Of a stretch of DNA of 64,000 bases, positions 36,555-46,328 are shown in pieces. The notes below the pieces were generated by a model. It worked only from the letters and a program-made list of their open reading frames with translations, did not search any database and had not been told where the DNA came from. The DNA comes from Actinospica acidithermotolerans (GTDB lineage Bacteria; Actinomycetota; Actinomycetes; Streptomycetales; Catenulisporaceae): contig NZ_JAGSOH010000025.1 in NCBI RefSeq assembly GCF_018139625.1, positions 1 through 64,000 on the forward strand, in the 5' to 3' direction. Within the stretch, counting starts at the first letter, position 1. Every line of letters begins with the position of its first letter. Made by a program: the position numbers and the translations under genes.

Positions 36555-36785
36555 TCAGGCGGACTGCAGGCCCGCGGTGACCGTCGTGATGGTGGGGATG
36601 ACGGTGTCCTCGTTGCGGCCGCGCTCGGGGCCGGCCAGCAGCTCGGCCCGGCGGCCCAGGCGCCGGGGAGCGCTCAGCCGGATCTGCCCCGCCGGGTGGC
36701 CGGCCGGGCCGCCGCGACCCGCGCCGGGCGCCTTCCACGCCTTCACCGTCTCGTCGGCGTCAACATCGATGTCTGTCAGGTTCAT
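36555..36785 (-). CDS. Cys-free Thr-rich peptide paired with LanM
   Basis: A 76-aa peptide starting 17 nt after the lanM stop, with GGAGGAG 6 nt before the ATG. The N-terminal part is acidic (MNLTDIDVDADETVKAW), the middle is Gly/Arg/Pro-rich, and the C-terminus is NEDTVIPTITTVTAGLQSA with five Thr and one Ser. There is no Cys anywhere, so LanM-type lanthionine formation within this peptide is impossible; dehydration alone, or addition of another nucleophile, would be possible. Proximity to lanM makes it the presumed substrate, but a typical class II leader (ELxxV, GG cleavage site) is not evident. It could also be an accessory or regulatory peptide. Confidence 0.72.
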   Translation of the reverse strand: MNLTDIDVDADETVKAWKAPGAGRGGPAGHPAGQIRLSAPRRLGRRAELLAGPERGRNEDTVIPTITTVTAGLQSA

Positions 36786-36802
36786 GTCCGTCTCCTCCTT
36801 GA

Positions 36803-39800
36803 TCACCGGGTATACGACGCCTGCGAAGGGCGCCGGATGGGAATCGGCGGCTCCACGAGGAGCGCCGAGGGTATGCGGTCGGGAAAGCCGATGCGCAGCA
36901 GGCCGTGGCCGATTCCGGCCAGGCCGGCGAGCAGGCCGGGGGTGGGCATGCCCGCGGGCGTCCCGCAGCGCGGCGGCCGCACGGCCAGGGCCTCGGCCAG
37001 CGCCGCCGCCCGCTCGGCGGCCGCGGCGCGCAGTTCGGGGTCGGCGGCGCGGCTGAGCGCATGCACCGCGCCCAGTTCCCCGTGGCACAGGCTGTCGTCG
37101 GGCAGCGGGCCGGCCAGCGCGAGAGCCCGCAGCGCGGCCGCCGCCTGCGCGGCGAGCCCCGACCCATCTGCGGCGGCGAGCGCCGACGCGTACCCGGCCA
37201 GGCCCTCGCACCACGAGGAGTCCGAGCCGGCGGCGTCCGCGGCGCGCAGCATGGCGGACGCCGCGTTCTGCACGGCCGGATCCCCGGCCGCCGCGGCGAA
37301 TTTCGACAGTGCCCAGCCGACGCCCGCCGCGCCGCGGATGAAGCCAGGTTCCGCCGGAACCGGTCGGCCGAGCAGGCGCGCGGCGCAGGCCCGCGCCCCG
37401 TCCCACGCCGCGGGCGAGCCGGTGCCCTGATGCACGGCCAGCAGCGCCGCGAGCCCTCCCGCGGTCCCGTCGCCGACCCCGACTTCGTCCTCCGCCTCGG
37501 CCGCCGCGGCGGTGAGCAGCACCGCGCGCTCGACCCAGCCGCCGATCTCAGCGTCCTGCAACGCGGCGGCCACCTGCGCCAGCGCGTAGGCGATGCCGCC
37601 CAGGCCGGCGAAGGCGCCGGAGCCGACGACGGCGAGGTCCTCGGGCTGCCCGGCGAGGGCTTCGAGGACGGAGGGCACCGGGGCCAGCGCCAGCCGGGCG
37701 ATCCGCGCGTAGCGTTCGGAGCCGGTCAGTGCAGCGAGCTGCGCGAGGAACAGCGCCGGACCGCAGCAGCCGTGCGCCAGGTCCGCGCCCATCGCACGCA
37801 CGCGCCAGTGCCCGGCGCCGACCGGTTCGAGCCCGACCCAGTTGGTGCGCTCGCCGTCGCTGAATGCACTGGCGATCAGCTGATCGCCGAGGGCCCGGGC
37901 GGTGGTGAGCAGGGTCTCCGGGTCGGGCGCCGTGGCCGCGGCGATCGCGGCGGCGGCCCGGACGGCGGGCGCGGCCGCGGGCCGGGTGCCGCAGCGCGCG
38001 GCCAGCGACGCGCGGATGACCCACTCCTGATCGTGCCGGTCCGCGACGCCCATCGCCGCGATCTTGTCCTGAACCCGATCGAGGCCCGTTTGCGCCAGTG
38101 CACCCGGAATTCGCGTTCCGGCGGCGCCGCACAGATCCACGGCCCCGGGACACGCGGTGAACAGCGGCACGTCCCCGATCCGCAGATCCGCCTGCTCGCA
38201 GTCTTCCAGCAGCGCGCCGCGCGGACCGCCGAGCGGATTCTCCCGCAGCGACTCGAGGATTCCGTCCCGGTCCGCGGCCGTCCTGAGCACATCAGGGTGC
38301 GTCGACTCCTCGAGCAGCGTCGCGTACACGTGCGTGGCCCGCAGCACGACCCGGACCTCGTCCCGTGCGAAACGGTGCAGCAGGCCGCGCGGCCCGACCA
38401 GTTCGTCGCGCCCGGCGACGACGGTGTCGTAGGCGGCGCGGAAGCCGGCGACGAGCGCCTCGGTGAAGTCGGCCGGTTCGGCCGCGCCGTCGCCGGCGGC
38501 CAGGTACGGCCGGTTGAGCGAGGGCTCGAACGCGTGCGTCCCGCGAATAAGGCGCATCTCGTCCGTGCCCGCGTCCGCCCAGGACACCGAGTCGACCGGC
38601 CAGTGCTGACCCGCGTCGCCGCCGAGGCCGGACAGATCGAGCGCGTTCTCCTCGCCGAGCAGCAGCCGCGGCAGCAGCCCGACGCGGTCCACGGAGGACT
38701 CCAGCGCCCGCCAGGCCGGATCCGGAGCGGTCTGCGCGGCGAGGGAGGGCGCGGGCGGGTGGAAGAGCGTCTCGAGGTCCACCAGGACCGGCTCGTCGCC
38801 GCAGGCGATCACGTTCTCGAAATGCATATCGGTGCCGTCGAGGGCGTACATCAACGCCAGCAGCGCGCCTTGGCGCTCGTAGAAGCGCTCGAATTCGCTT
38901 CTACCTCGGCACGGACGGTGCGGTACGAACTCGGCCCACCCGTACCCGTCTCCTTCGACGACCGCCGCCGCCCGCAGCGCCGGGCCGGCGGTACGCGCGT
39001 TGAACCAGGCGAGGAGGTCGTTGAAATGCCCGTGCGCGGCAAGGGAACGCGGCTTGTAGACGAGCCGGGAGCCGTCGGCGAAGCGCAGCAGTGCGACAGA
39101 CCGGCCGCGCCGGTGCCCGTCCCCGACTGACGTGCGCACCTCGACCAGCGGGCCCGGATCGCGGCCCGAGAACAGCGTGGCGACCAGCGACGGGCGGTCG
39201 GCGGACAACCGGTGCAGCACCTCGGCCAGCGCCTCGGCGGCGTGCAGACCGGCCTGGGCCAGAATCCGGCCCAGCACCGCGTACTCGCCGAGCAGCGAAG
39301 CCAGTCCGTCGTGCGAGGCCGCGTGCCCGACGAAAGCGCGGAACCGATCGGTCGGGCTGTCCCCCGCCAACCGGCCGGTCACCCGGGCGACGTTTAATTC
39401 CAGCACCAGCGTCCGCGCGGCCAGCCGGCCGAGCACCGCCGCGAGCCGCTGCGCGAACTCGTCGAGGATCGCGGTCAGGTCGACCTCGCCGTCCAGCGCG
39501 GCCGCGGCGGCTCGAACGCGTTCGGCGGCCAGGTCGGCGAACGGCGCGAGGATCGCCGCGAAGCCGCTCGTGCCGGGAAGTTCGCCCTCGGGCGGCCGGA
39601 CGGCAACCGGTGCCTTCGCCACGGCGGCCGCGGCGAAGGCGGCCCACTCCGGAGTGCCGGCGGCATCCCGGGCTTCGGCCGGAGACAGGGCGCGCAGCCA
39701 CCAGGCGTGCGTCTCGGCCCGGTCGGACGGGCCGGCGGAGGTCTCGATCACGACGCGGCACCCGGGCGCCACACGCGCATGCCAGTCATCAGTTCGCCTC

Positions 39801-39844
39801 CGGTGTGCCGTCCGCGGAGCCCGACGCGGCTCCGTTCGCTGCAC
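36803..39844 (-). CDS. lanM: Class II lanthipeptide synthetase LanM
   Basis: A 1013-aa bifunctional LanM of normal length. The N-terminal dehydratase domain (about 100-600) contains VALLRFADGSRLVYKPRS, ALDGTDMHFENVIACGDEPVLVDLETLFHP and similar DUF4135 motifs with the kinase-like catalytic Asp, Asn and Asp residues. The C-terminal cyclase (about 690-1010) has LanC Gly repeats and the zinc ligands: Cys in SSWCEGLAG (about 880) and Cys-His in LCHGELGAVHAL (about 921). It ends with the usual GLLAGLAGIGHGLLRIG ... VEPP. So both activities look intact. The start is GTG 39844 with GGCGGAG ahead of it; a later GTG cannot be excluded. It is followed by a Cys-free peptide and preceded by the Ser A domain gene, an odd pairing. 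Confidence 0.92.
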   Translation of the reverse strand: MQRTEPRRAPRTAHRRRTDDWHARVAPGCRVVIETSAGPSDRAETHAWWLRALSPAEARDAAGTPEWAAFAAAAVAKAPVAVRPPEGELPGTSGFAAILAPFADLAAERVRAAAAALDGEVDLTAILDEFAQRLAAVLGRLAARTLVLELNVARVTGRLAGDSPTDRFRAFVGHAASHDGLASLLGEYAVLGRILAQAGLHAAEALAEVLHRLSADRPSLVATLFSGRDPGPLVEVRTSVGDGHRRGRSVALLRFADGSRLVYKPRSLAAHGHFNDLLAWFNARTAGPALRAAAVVEGDGYGWAEFVPHRPCRGRSEFERFYERQGALLALMYALDGTDMHFENVIACGDEPVLVDLETLFHPPAPSLAAQTAPDPAWRALESSVDRVGLLPRLLLGEENALDLSGLGGDAGQHWPVDSVSWADAGTDEMRLIRGTHAFEPSLNRPYLAAGDGAAEPADFTEALVAGFRAAYDTVVAGRDELVGPRGLLHRFARDEVRVVLRATHVYATLLEESTHPDVLRTAADRDGILESLRENPLGGPRGALLEDCEQADLRIGDVPLFTACPGAVDLCGAAGTRIPGALAQTGLDRVQDKIAAMGVADRHDQEWVIRASLAARCGTRPAAAPAVRAAAAIAAATAPDPETLLTTARALGDQLIASAFSDGERTNWVGLEPVGAGHWRVRAMGADLAHGCCGPALFLAQLAALTGSERYARIARLALAPVPSVLEALAGQPEDLAVVGSGAFAGLGGIAYALAQVAAALQDAEIGGWVERAVLLTAAAAEAEDEVGVGDGTAGGLAALLAVHQGTGSPAAWDGARACAARLLGRPVPAEPGFIRGAAGVGWALSKFAAAAGDPAVQNAASAMLRAADAAGSDSSWCEGLAGYASALAAADGSGLAAQAAAALRALALAGPLPDDSLCHGELGAVHALSRAADPELRAAAAERAAALAEALAVRPPRCGTPAGMPTPGLLAGLAGIGHGLLRIGFPDRIPSALLVEPPIPIRRPSQASYTR

Positions 39845-39962
39845 CGATACTCCGCCGTGCCGGGGTGCGCGGACAACAGGGCGACCTACGTATGTTCTTA
39901 GCGCCGGCTACGCCCATTTTCCAGACTGAGCCGCGGAATCCCGCCTGAGCTGCGGCGTATCC

Positions 39963-41582
<1,620 letters not shown>

Positions 41583-41752
41583 GGCTCTCCTCCGCATATC
41601 CGGTACGGGTCGACGCAAGTGTGTCAGACGAATGCGGCCGACGCGATGCCTCGTCACAGCCACGAGACGCCGCGGCGACGCCGCGAAGACGCCCGAGGAA
41701 TGCATCTCGCCTAACGTCGTCTTCAACACGGCCATCTGTCGAAGGATGAAAA
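41583..41752. promoter_or_regulatory. Divergent promoter region, Ser A domain / MbtH
   Basis: 170-bp gap between divergent genes that must hold both promoters. A TAACGT sequence near 41712 could serve as a -10 element for mbtH, but no convincing -35 was identified. No hairpin seen. Confidence 0.5.
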
Positions 41753-41974
41753 ATGCTTACCAATCCGTTCGAGGACGAATCCGCGCACTATCTCGTATTG
41801 GTCAACGAGGAGAATCAGCACTCTCTGTGGCCGGCCTCGATCGACGTACCGGACGGCTGGCGTACGGCGTTCGGGGCGGCCGACCGGGCGAGCTGCCTCG
41901 AGTACGTGGAGACGAACTGGACGGACATCCGCCCCGCGAGCCTGATCGCGGCCATGGCGGGCGACCGGGGCTGA
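41753..41974 (+). CDS. MbtH-like protein
   Basis: A 73-aa MbtH family protein. The signature is complete: NPFEDESAHYLVLVNEENQHSLWP at the N-terminus, then VPDGWRTAFGAADRASCLEYVETNWTDIRP at the C-terminus, with the conserved Trp residues. MbtH proteins bind the N-terminal subdomain of many A domains and are needed for their solubility or activity. It is divergent from the Ser A domain gene, and it may serve the A domains of the whole locus. GAAGGA lies 5 nt before the ATG. A 9-bp-stem hairpin (41996-42023) follows. Confidence 0.97.
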   Translation: MLTNPFEDESAHYLVLVNEENQHSLWPASIDVPDGWRTAFGAADRASCLEYVETNWTDIRPASLIAAMAGDRG

Positions 41975-41995
41975 CAAACGCCGGGAACGGGACCG

Positions 41996-42023
41996 GACGG
42001 CTCGAAGTTACCACCGAGCCGTC
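41996..42023 (+). terminator. Hairpin after MbtH gene
   Basis: GACGGCTCG / CGAGCCGTC, perfect 9-bp stem with a 10-nt loop, 21 nt after the MbtH stop. Marks the probable right edge of the biosynthetic locus. Confidence 0.65.
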
Positions 42024-42110
42024 GCCCCGACTACGTCTCCCCTGTCCACGACCAGGCAGGCGGCGCGCGAGTCTTGCGCGCCCGATCGACGAACTGCGAT
42101 GGCTCGAACT

Positions 42111-42947
42111 TCAGGTGAATGCCGCGATGTGGTCGGCGATGAAGGTGCGCAGCGGGCGCGGCGGCGTGCCGGTGATGGCTGCGACCTCGTCGGAGAGCCA
42201 CGCCGCGTCGCCCTCGGCGATCAGCCCGAAAGCCTGGGCGTTGGAGGTCGCGACCGGTTCGGGAACGCCCGCCCGGATCATCGCCGCCAGGTGCTCGGCG
42301 GGCGTGGTTCGGCGGTAGCCGACCGAGTGTCCGAGCGCGTCCGAAAGCTCCTTGGCGACGTCGTCGTAGGTGATCAGCTCTGGCCCTGTTAGCCAGTACG
42401 CTCGGCCGGCGTGCGCCTCGGGCGAGGTGGCCACCGTCGCGGCGGTGGCGGCGACGTCACGAGCGTCGATCATGCCGACCTGGCCGTCGCCGGCGGACAT
42501 CACGAACCCGCCCGTTTGTTTGATCGTCGGGGCCAGGGCGAGGAGGTTTTGCATGTAGGCGTTCGCGCGCAGCAGCGTATAGGAAATCCCTGAGGTTTCC
42601 AGGTACGCCTCGATCTGCGCCTGGCCGCGGCGGCGATCAACAGGAGAATCGGCCGACGCCTTGCTGGTGACTTTGACGATGTGCCGTACGCCTCGCCGTG
42701 CGGCGCTGGCGATGACCGCAATCTCCTGCGCGGGTACGGCGGGGCTGACCAGGATGACGGTCTCGATCCCGCGCATGGCCGCATCCAGCGTGTCCGGGAC
42801 CTCGAAGTCCCCGGTGACGATCTCGATGTCGGCGCGGGGCGCGCGGGACGGATCGCGGACCAGCGCCCTGGTGGGCTGGTGCTGCGCGCCGAGCAACCGG
42901 GCGGCTTCGGAGCCGACCTTCCCGGACGCGCCGGTGACCAGAATCAC
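42111..42947 (-). CDS. NmrA-like NAD(P)-binding oxidoreductase
   Basis: A 278-aa atypical short-chain dehydrogenase of the NmrA/QorB type. The N-terminus ILVTGASGKVGSEAARLL has the Gly-rich Rossmann motif, LVRDPSR the cofactor-specificity region, and LLRANAYMQNLL the NmrA-type active-site region. It is probably an NAD(P)H-dependent quinone or azo reductase-like enzyme or redox sensor. GTG 42947 is set by AAGGAG 7 nt upstream. Divergent from a TetR gene with two matching palindromes between, so its expression is probably repressed by that regulator. It appears unrelated to the NRPS locus. Confidence 0.85.
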   Translation of the reverse strand: MILVTGASGKVGSEAARLLGAQHQPTRALVRDPSRAPRADIEIVTGDFEVPDTLDAAMRGIETVILVSPAVPAQEIAVIASAARRGVRHIVKVTSKASADSPVDRRRGQAQIEAYLETSGISYTLLRANAYMQNLLALAPTIKQTGGFVMSAGDGQVGMIDARDVAATAATVATSPEAHAGRAYWLTGPELITYDDVAKELSDALGHSVGYRRTTPAEHLAAMIRAGVPEPVATSNAQAFGLIAEGDAAWLSDEVAAITGTPPRPLRTFIADHIAAFT

Positions 42948-43036
42948 GATGTTCTCCTTCGTCGGTAGTGCCGTATTCGGCCGCCGGGCGGCGCACGTCC
43001 TCAGGTGAGGCCAGGCCGACGCGGAGGAAGCGCCCC

Positions 43037-43091
43037 GCAGTCCGCAGTCCGCAGTCCGCAGTCCGCAGTCCGCAGTCCGCACTCCGCAGTC
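43037..43091. repeat. Tandem heptamer repeat (GCAGTCC)
   Basis: About 7.8 head-to-tail copies of GCAGTCC, one with a single change (GCACTCC), in the 5' intergenic region of the NmrA-like gene, about 90 nt from its start. Likely variable in number; it may affect the 5' leader of that transcript. Confidence 0.9.
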
Positions 43092-43115
43092 GGCCGCGAC
43101 CGCTCGCCACGCACG

Positions 43116-43168
43116 GATTGGATTGTGCTATCCAATCTACGGCCGCTAAGATTGGATCGTCAAATCCA
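43116..43168. promoter_or_regulatory. Two TetR operator-like palindromes
   Basis: Site 1 (43116-43137): GATTGGAT-6 nt-ATCCAATC. Site 2 (43150-43168): GATTGGAT-6 nt-ATCCA. Both share TGGAT-N6-ATCCA and lie between the divergent NmrA-like and TetR genes, the expected place for a TetR operator. Confidence 0.75.
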
Positions 43169-43185
43169 CTTCTGGGGGTGAACCG

Positions 43186-43815
43186 ATGTCGACGCAGACG
43201 GCGCGGAAGGACGCGCCGAGCACCAGCAAGGGCCGCGCGACCCGCGACCGGATCGTCGCCGCAGCCGCGGATCTGATGTACCGGCACGGAGCGGCCGGCA
43301 CGAGCACCCCGGCACTGCGCGACGCCGCCGGGGTCAGCTCGTCGCAGATCTACCACTACTTCGCCGACAAGGACGACCTGACCCGGGCCGTCATCGCCTT
43401 CCAGACCCAAGCGATCCTCGCGAACCAGACCCCGCTGCTCGCCAAGCTCGACAGCCTCAACGCCCTGAACGCATGGCGCGACGTCGTCATCGACGCCGCC
43501 CGGGAGCATGGCGGCACCGGCGGCTGCCCACTCGGCAGCCTGTCCAGCGAACTGTCCGACCACAACCCGCAGGCCCGCACTGCCCTGGCCGCGAGTTTCA
43601 CCGCGTGGGCCGCGGCGATCCGCGAAGGCCTGCTCGGCATGGTCGGCAACGGCACCCTGCGACCGGAAACCGACACCGACCGGCTCGCCCTAGCGCTCCT
43701 GGCCGCCGTCCAGGGCGGACTCCTGCTCGCCCAGGCTCAGCACACCACCGGCGCCCTGGAAGCCGCCCTCGACACCGTGATCGCCCACATCCACGACCAG
43801 GCGACGCCGCGATAG
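43186..43815 (+). CDS. TetR/AcrR family regulator
   Basis: A 209-aa one-domain repressor. The N-terminal HTH has RDRIVAAAADLMYRHGAAGTS, ALRDAAGVSSSQIYHYFADKDDL, typical of TetR. The C-terminal ligand domain contains a Cys (GGCPLGSLSSEL) conserved in the LmrA/YxaF subgroup. It probably represses itself and the divergent NmrA-like oxidoreductase through the palindromes at 43116-43168. GGGGGTG precedes the ATG. Confidence 0.9.
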   Translation: MSTQTARKDAPSTSKGRATRDRIVAAAADLMYRHGAAGTSTPALRDAAGVSSSQIYHYFADKDDLTRAVIAFQTQAILANQTPLLAKLDSLNALNAWRDVVIDAAREHGGTGGCPLGSLSSELSDHNPQARTALAASFTAWAAAIREGLLGMVGNGTLRPETDTDRLALALLAAVQGGLLLAQAQHTTGALEAALDTVIAHIHDQATPR

Positions 43816-43823
43816 AACGGCTC

Positions 43824-43852
43824 CCCCGACATACCTAAGCCGGCCGTCGGGG
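43824..43852. terminator. Hairpin between convergent TetR and SDR genes
   Basis: CCCCGAC / GTCGGGG, 7-bp stem with a 15-nt loop in the 47-nt gap between convergent genes. Plausible weak bidirectional terminator. Confidence 0.5.
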
Positions 43853-43862
43853 CGCTTCCCTA

Positions 43863-44530
43863 TCAGATGACGGTGGTGCCGCCGTCGGTGACCAGTTCCA
43901 TGCCGTTGACGTAGCTGGAGTCGTCGGAGGCGAGGAACAGGGCGACGGTTGCGATCTCTTCGGGGCGGCCCATCTGGCCGCGGGGGATCAGGGATTCGAA
44001 GGCCTTCTTGGTCGCCTCGTCGAAGAGTTCTTCCTGCTTGGCCGTGGCGACCTGGCCAGGGGTCAGGACGTTGACGCGGATGCGGCGGTCCTTGAGCTCG
44101 TTGAGCCACACCCGGGCCCAGGCCTGCTGCACGGCCTTGCTCCCGGCGTACACGCTCCAGCCGGGATAGCCCTTGCGCGAGGCGCTCGAACCGGTCATGA
44201 AGATCGAGGCACCGTCGTTGAGCAGCGGCAGCGCCTTCTGCACCGTGAACAGCGTCCCGCGCGCGTTGAGCGAGAAGGTGGCCTCGAACTGGGCCTCGGT
44301 GATCTCGCCGAGCCTGGCCTGCTCGCCTATCCCGGCGCTCGCCCACAGCACGTCGATCGCGCCCTTGAGGTCGGACGCGTCCCCCTGCACGGCGGTCACG
44401 TTCCGGCCGATCAGCTTGACGGCCTCGTCGAGCGCTTGCTGCCGTCGGCCTTGGATGAAGACGTGCGCTCCCTCCTCGACGAACAGCCGGGCGCCGGCCA
44501 GCGCCATGCCGGTCGAGCCCCCACGATCAC
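43863..44530 (-). pseudogene. Short-chain dehydrogenase, frameshifted near the N-terminus
   Basis: The reading frame from 44507 encodes an SDR body of 214 aa with the active-site S and YxxxK region (GSSASRKGYPGWSVYAGSK), NVLTPGQV and the C-terminal GMELVTDGGTTVI. The start of the Rossmann fold lies in another frame: GTG at 44530 gives V-I-V-G, and adding one G to the five-G run (44518-44522) would join it as V-I-V-G-G-S-T-G to MALAGARLFVEEG. Either a real 1-nt deletion or a homopolymer sequencing error. Even when repaired, the third motif Gly is replaced (GGSTGMA). Divergent from a TetR gene, so probably once a regulated oxidoreductase. Confidence 0.7.
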
Positions 44531-44569
44531 TCCAGTGTTCAGACGGGCGTCCGGAACGGCTTCGGCGTT

Positions 44570-44658
44570 ATGTACACCGAGCCGTGTGCTTAACGTAGCG
44601 GAGGGTGCGCCCGCGTGCAAGCTATGTACACCGATCGGTACCAGTCTGGGCTAGACTG
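44570..44658. promoter_or_regulatory. Operator candidates between SDR and TetR genes
   Basis: ATGTACACCGA occurs twice in direct orientation (44570 and 44624), the second followed by TCGGTACC, giving the palindrome ACCGATCGGT. A further perfect palindrome CAGTCT-5 nt-AGACTG (44642-44658) ends 5 nt before the TetR ATG. These are likely binding sites for the divergently encoded TetR. Confidence 0.6.
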
Positions 44659-44663
44659 CGGGC

Positions 44664-45284
44664 ATGACGGAGCTGGAGAAGGGTCCCCAAGGCCTGCGCC
44701 GCGGCCGGGGCGCGCGCGAACGCATCCTCGGCGCGTGCCGGCAGCTGTTCCGCGACCAGGGCATCAACCGCACCGGCATGGACGAGCTGTGCGCGGCGGC
44801 CCAGGTCTCGAAGCGCACGGCCTACCAGCACTTCGCCGGCAAGGACGAGCTCGTCGCCGAATACCTGCGCCAGTTCGATCCGGACGTCATGCCAGCGGTG
44901 TTCGACAACACCGACCTCAGCCCGCGCGAACGGCTGCTCGCCGCGTTCGAGCTGCCCGCGTCAGGCACAGGGGAGCTCACGCCCATGTGCCCCTACATCG
45001 CGGCGGCCGTCGAACTCCACGACCCCGAACACCCCGCGTCCCGCTACGCACGCGACTACAAGAACGCCATCGCCGCGCGCCTGGCCGATACCGCCCGCGA
45101 AGCCGGGGCCGCCAACCCCGAGCAACTCGGCGAACAACTCGCGCTGCTCCTCGACGGCGCCGCGGCCCGCACCCGAGTCCTCAACACCGAATCCTTCCCC
45201 ACCGCCGCCGCCATCGCCGCCGTCCTGATCGACAACGCCCTCCCCGCCACGGCCGGGGATGGCGCCAAGACCACGGTCGGATAG
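44664..45284 (+). CDS. TetR/AcrR family regulator
   Basis: A 206-aa TetR repressor: ARERILGACRQLFRDQGINRTGMDEL and AAQVSKRTAYQHFAGKDELVAEYL form the HTH. The C-terminal part has a Cys (PMCPYIAAAVEL) and the pattern DPEHPASRYARDYK common in regulators of oxidoreductases. Divergent from the frameshifted SDR, which is the presumed target. No strong Shine-Dalgarno; a palindrome sits directly upstream of the start. Confidence 0.9.
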   Translation: MTELEKGPQGLRRGRGARERILGACRQLFRDQGINRTGMDELCAAAQVSKRTAYQHFAGKDELVAEYLRQFDPDVMPAVFDNTDLSPRERLLAAFELPASGTGELTPMCPYIAAAVELHDPEHPASRYARDYKNAIAARLADTAREAGAANPEQLGEQLALLLDGAAARTRVLNTESFPTAAAIAAVLIDNALPATAGDGAKTTVG

Positions 45285-45450
45285 CCCGGGGACCTCCAGG
45301 GCTGCGCGCTCAACTCAACGGTGCACGGTGAGGCTGTCAGCCTGGATCCCGGCGCGGGCGCTGGCTCCATCGAAGACCAGGCTTAGCTGACGAGCCAGCA
45401 GGTCCGGGTGTATTCGCAGAGCACTCCATCGTAAGCTGCGGGGGACGGGC

Positions 45451-46185
45451 TCAGCGCGTGGGGGCGAGGTGGCGCGTGTAAGTGTTGCGGTGTACGAAGT
45501 GCTCGAGCGGACGGCGCACGCGCAGGTAGCGGGCGGGTTGCGTGGCGGGGTAGCCGAGGCGGCAGGCGTAGGCGATCTTCATGTGGTCGGGGATCGTGAG
45601 GATCTCGTGCAAGCGCGTCTCGATGCCGGTGTCGCTGAACACGCTCATCACCTGCAGGCCGATACCGCGCGAGGTGGCGGTCAGCCACATGTTCTCCAGT
45701 ACGCAGCCCAGGCTGATCAACCCGAGGACGTCTCCCTCGGAGGCGGGTGCCCGCTTGCGGGTGTCGTAGACGACGATCAGCACGAGCGGGCAAGAGCGCA
45801 TGGTCTGGTCGAGGAAGCCGTGCTCGATGAGGTCCGCCGCGGGCTGATCATCGGACGGGGTCTCCGGCTGCCGCCACTCAGGGGGGAACATCGTCGCCGG
45901 CAGACCCGTGCCCTTGGCGATCAGTTCGTCCTCGCTGAAGGAGAGCTGGGCGTAGTTCTCCCGGATGAACTCGGCCGAGACGCCGCCGGGCACCCGGCCG
46001 ATCTCGGCCAGCACCGCCGGATCGTCGAGGACGATCACCTCGAAGTTCTGCATGTTGTGCGCGGTCGGGGCCCACTGGGACGCCTCGAGGATCGCGCGGA
46101 TGTCGGCGTCCGGGGGTCGACGGTCCGGATCGTAGCCGCCCCGCTCGGAACGGCGGTTTCTGATGAGGTCTGCCAGGTTGGTCAT
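45451..46185 (-). CDS. Nitroreductase family protein
   Basis: A 244-aa FMN-dependent nitroreductase family enzyme. The FMN-contacting N-terminal RNRRSERGGYDPD and SQWAPTAHNMQNFEVIV, the middle GLISLGCVLENMWLTATSRGIGLQVMS and the C-terminal RLGYPA region are typical. The N-terminal half has an unusual insertion (about 75-115). GAGGTTATCCGCG precedes the ATG. A DosR-like box (46263-46276) lies about 80 bp upstream, suggesting induction by hypoxia or stress, as known for nitroreductases of the mycobacterial dormancy regulon (inference). Confidence 0.87.
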   Translation of the reverse strand: MTNLADLIRNRRSERGGYDPDRRPPDADIRAILEASQWAPTAHNMQNFEVIVLDDPAVLAEIGRVPGGVSAEFIRENYAQLSFSEDELIAKGTGLPATMFPPEWRQPETPSDDQPAADLIEHGFLDQTMRSCPLVLIVVYDTRKRAPASEGDVLGLISLGCVLENMWLTATSRGIGLQVMSVFSDTGIETRLHEILTIPDHMKIAYACRLGYPATQPARYLRVRRPLEHFVHRNTYTRHLAPTR

Positions 46186-46262
46186 CGCGGATAACCTCCT
46201 CTGGGATCAATGATCGGCGCGGCGCGGGCGCGCTCGGACGGGTCCTGCGGCCAGGTTCGGGC

Positions 46263-46276
46263 GGGACTAAAGACCT
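46263..46276. promoter_or_regulatory. DosR/DevR-like box
   Basis: GGGACTAAAGACCT closely matches the core of the known DevR consensus GGGACTWWAGTCCC (two mismatches in the right half). It lies upstream of the nitroreductase and of the CBS-BON remnant, both gene types typical of dormancy regulons. Confidence 0.5.
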
Positions 46277-46328
46277 TTGCGCGCTCTGGGGTTCTCGGGG
46301 AGCGTGAAGGGGAGTTCTTCGCAAGGAG

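Noticed and set aside
36555-37406. 283-residue upstream extension of the LanM-associated peptide
   Set aside because: The extension lies antisense-frame inside lanM and is Arg/Gly-rich; the internal ATG at 36785 has a strong GGAGGAG site and begins the plausible peptide.
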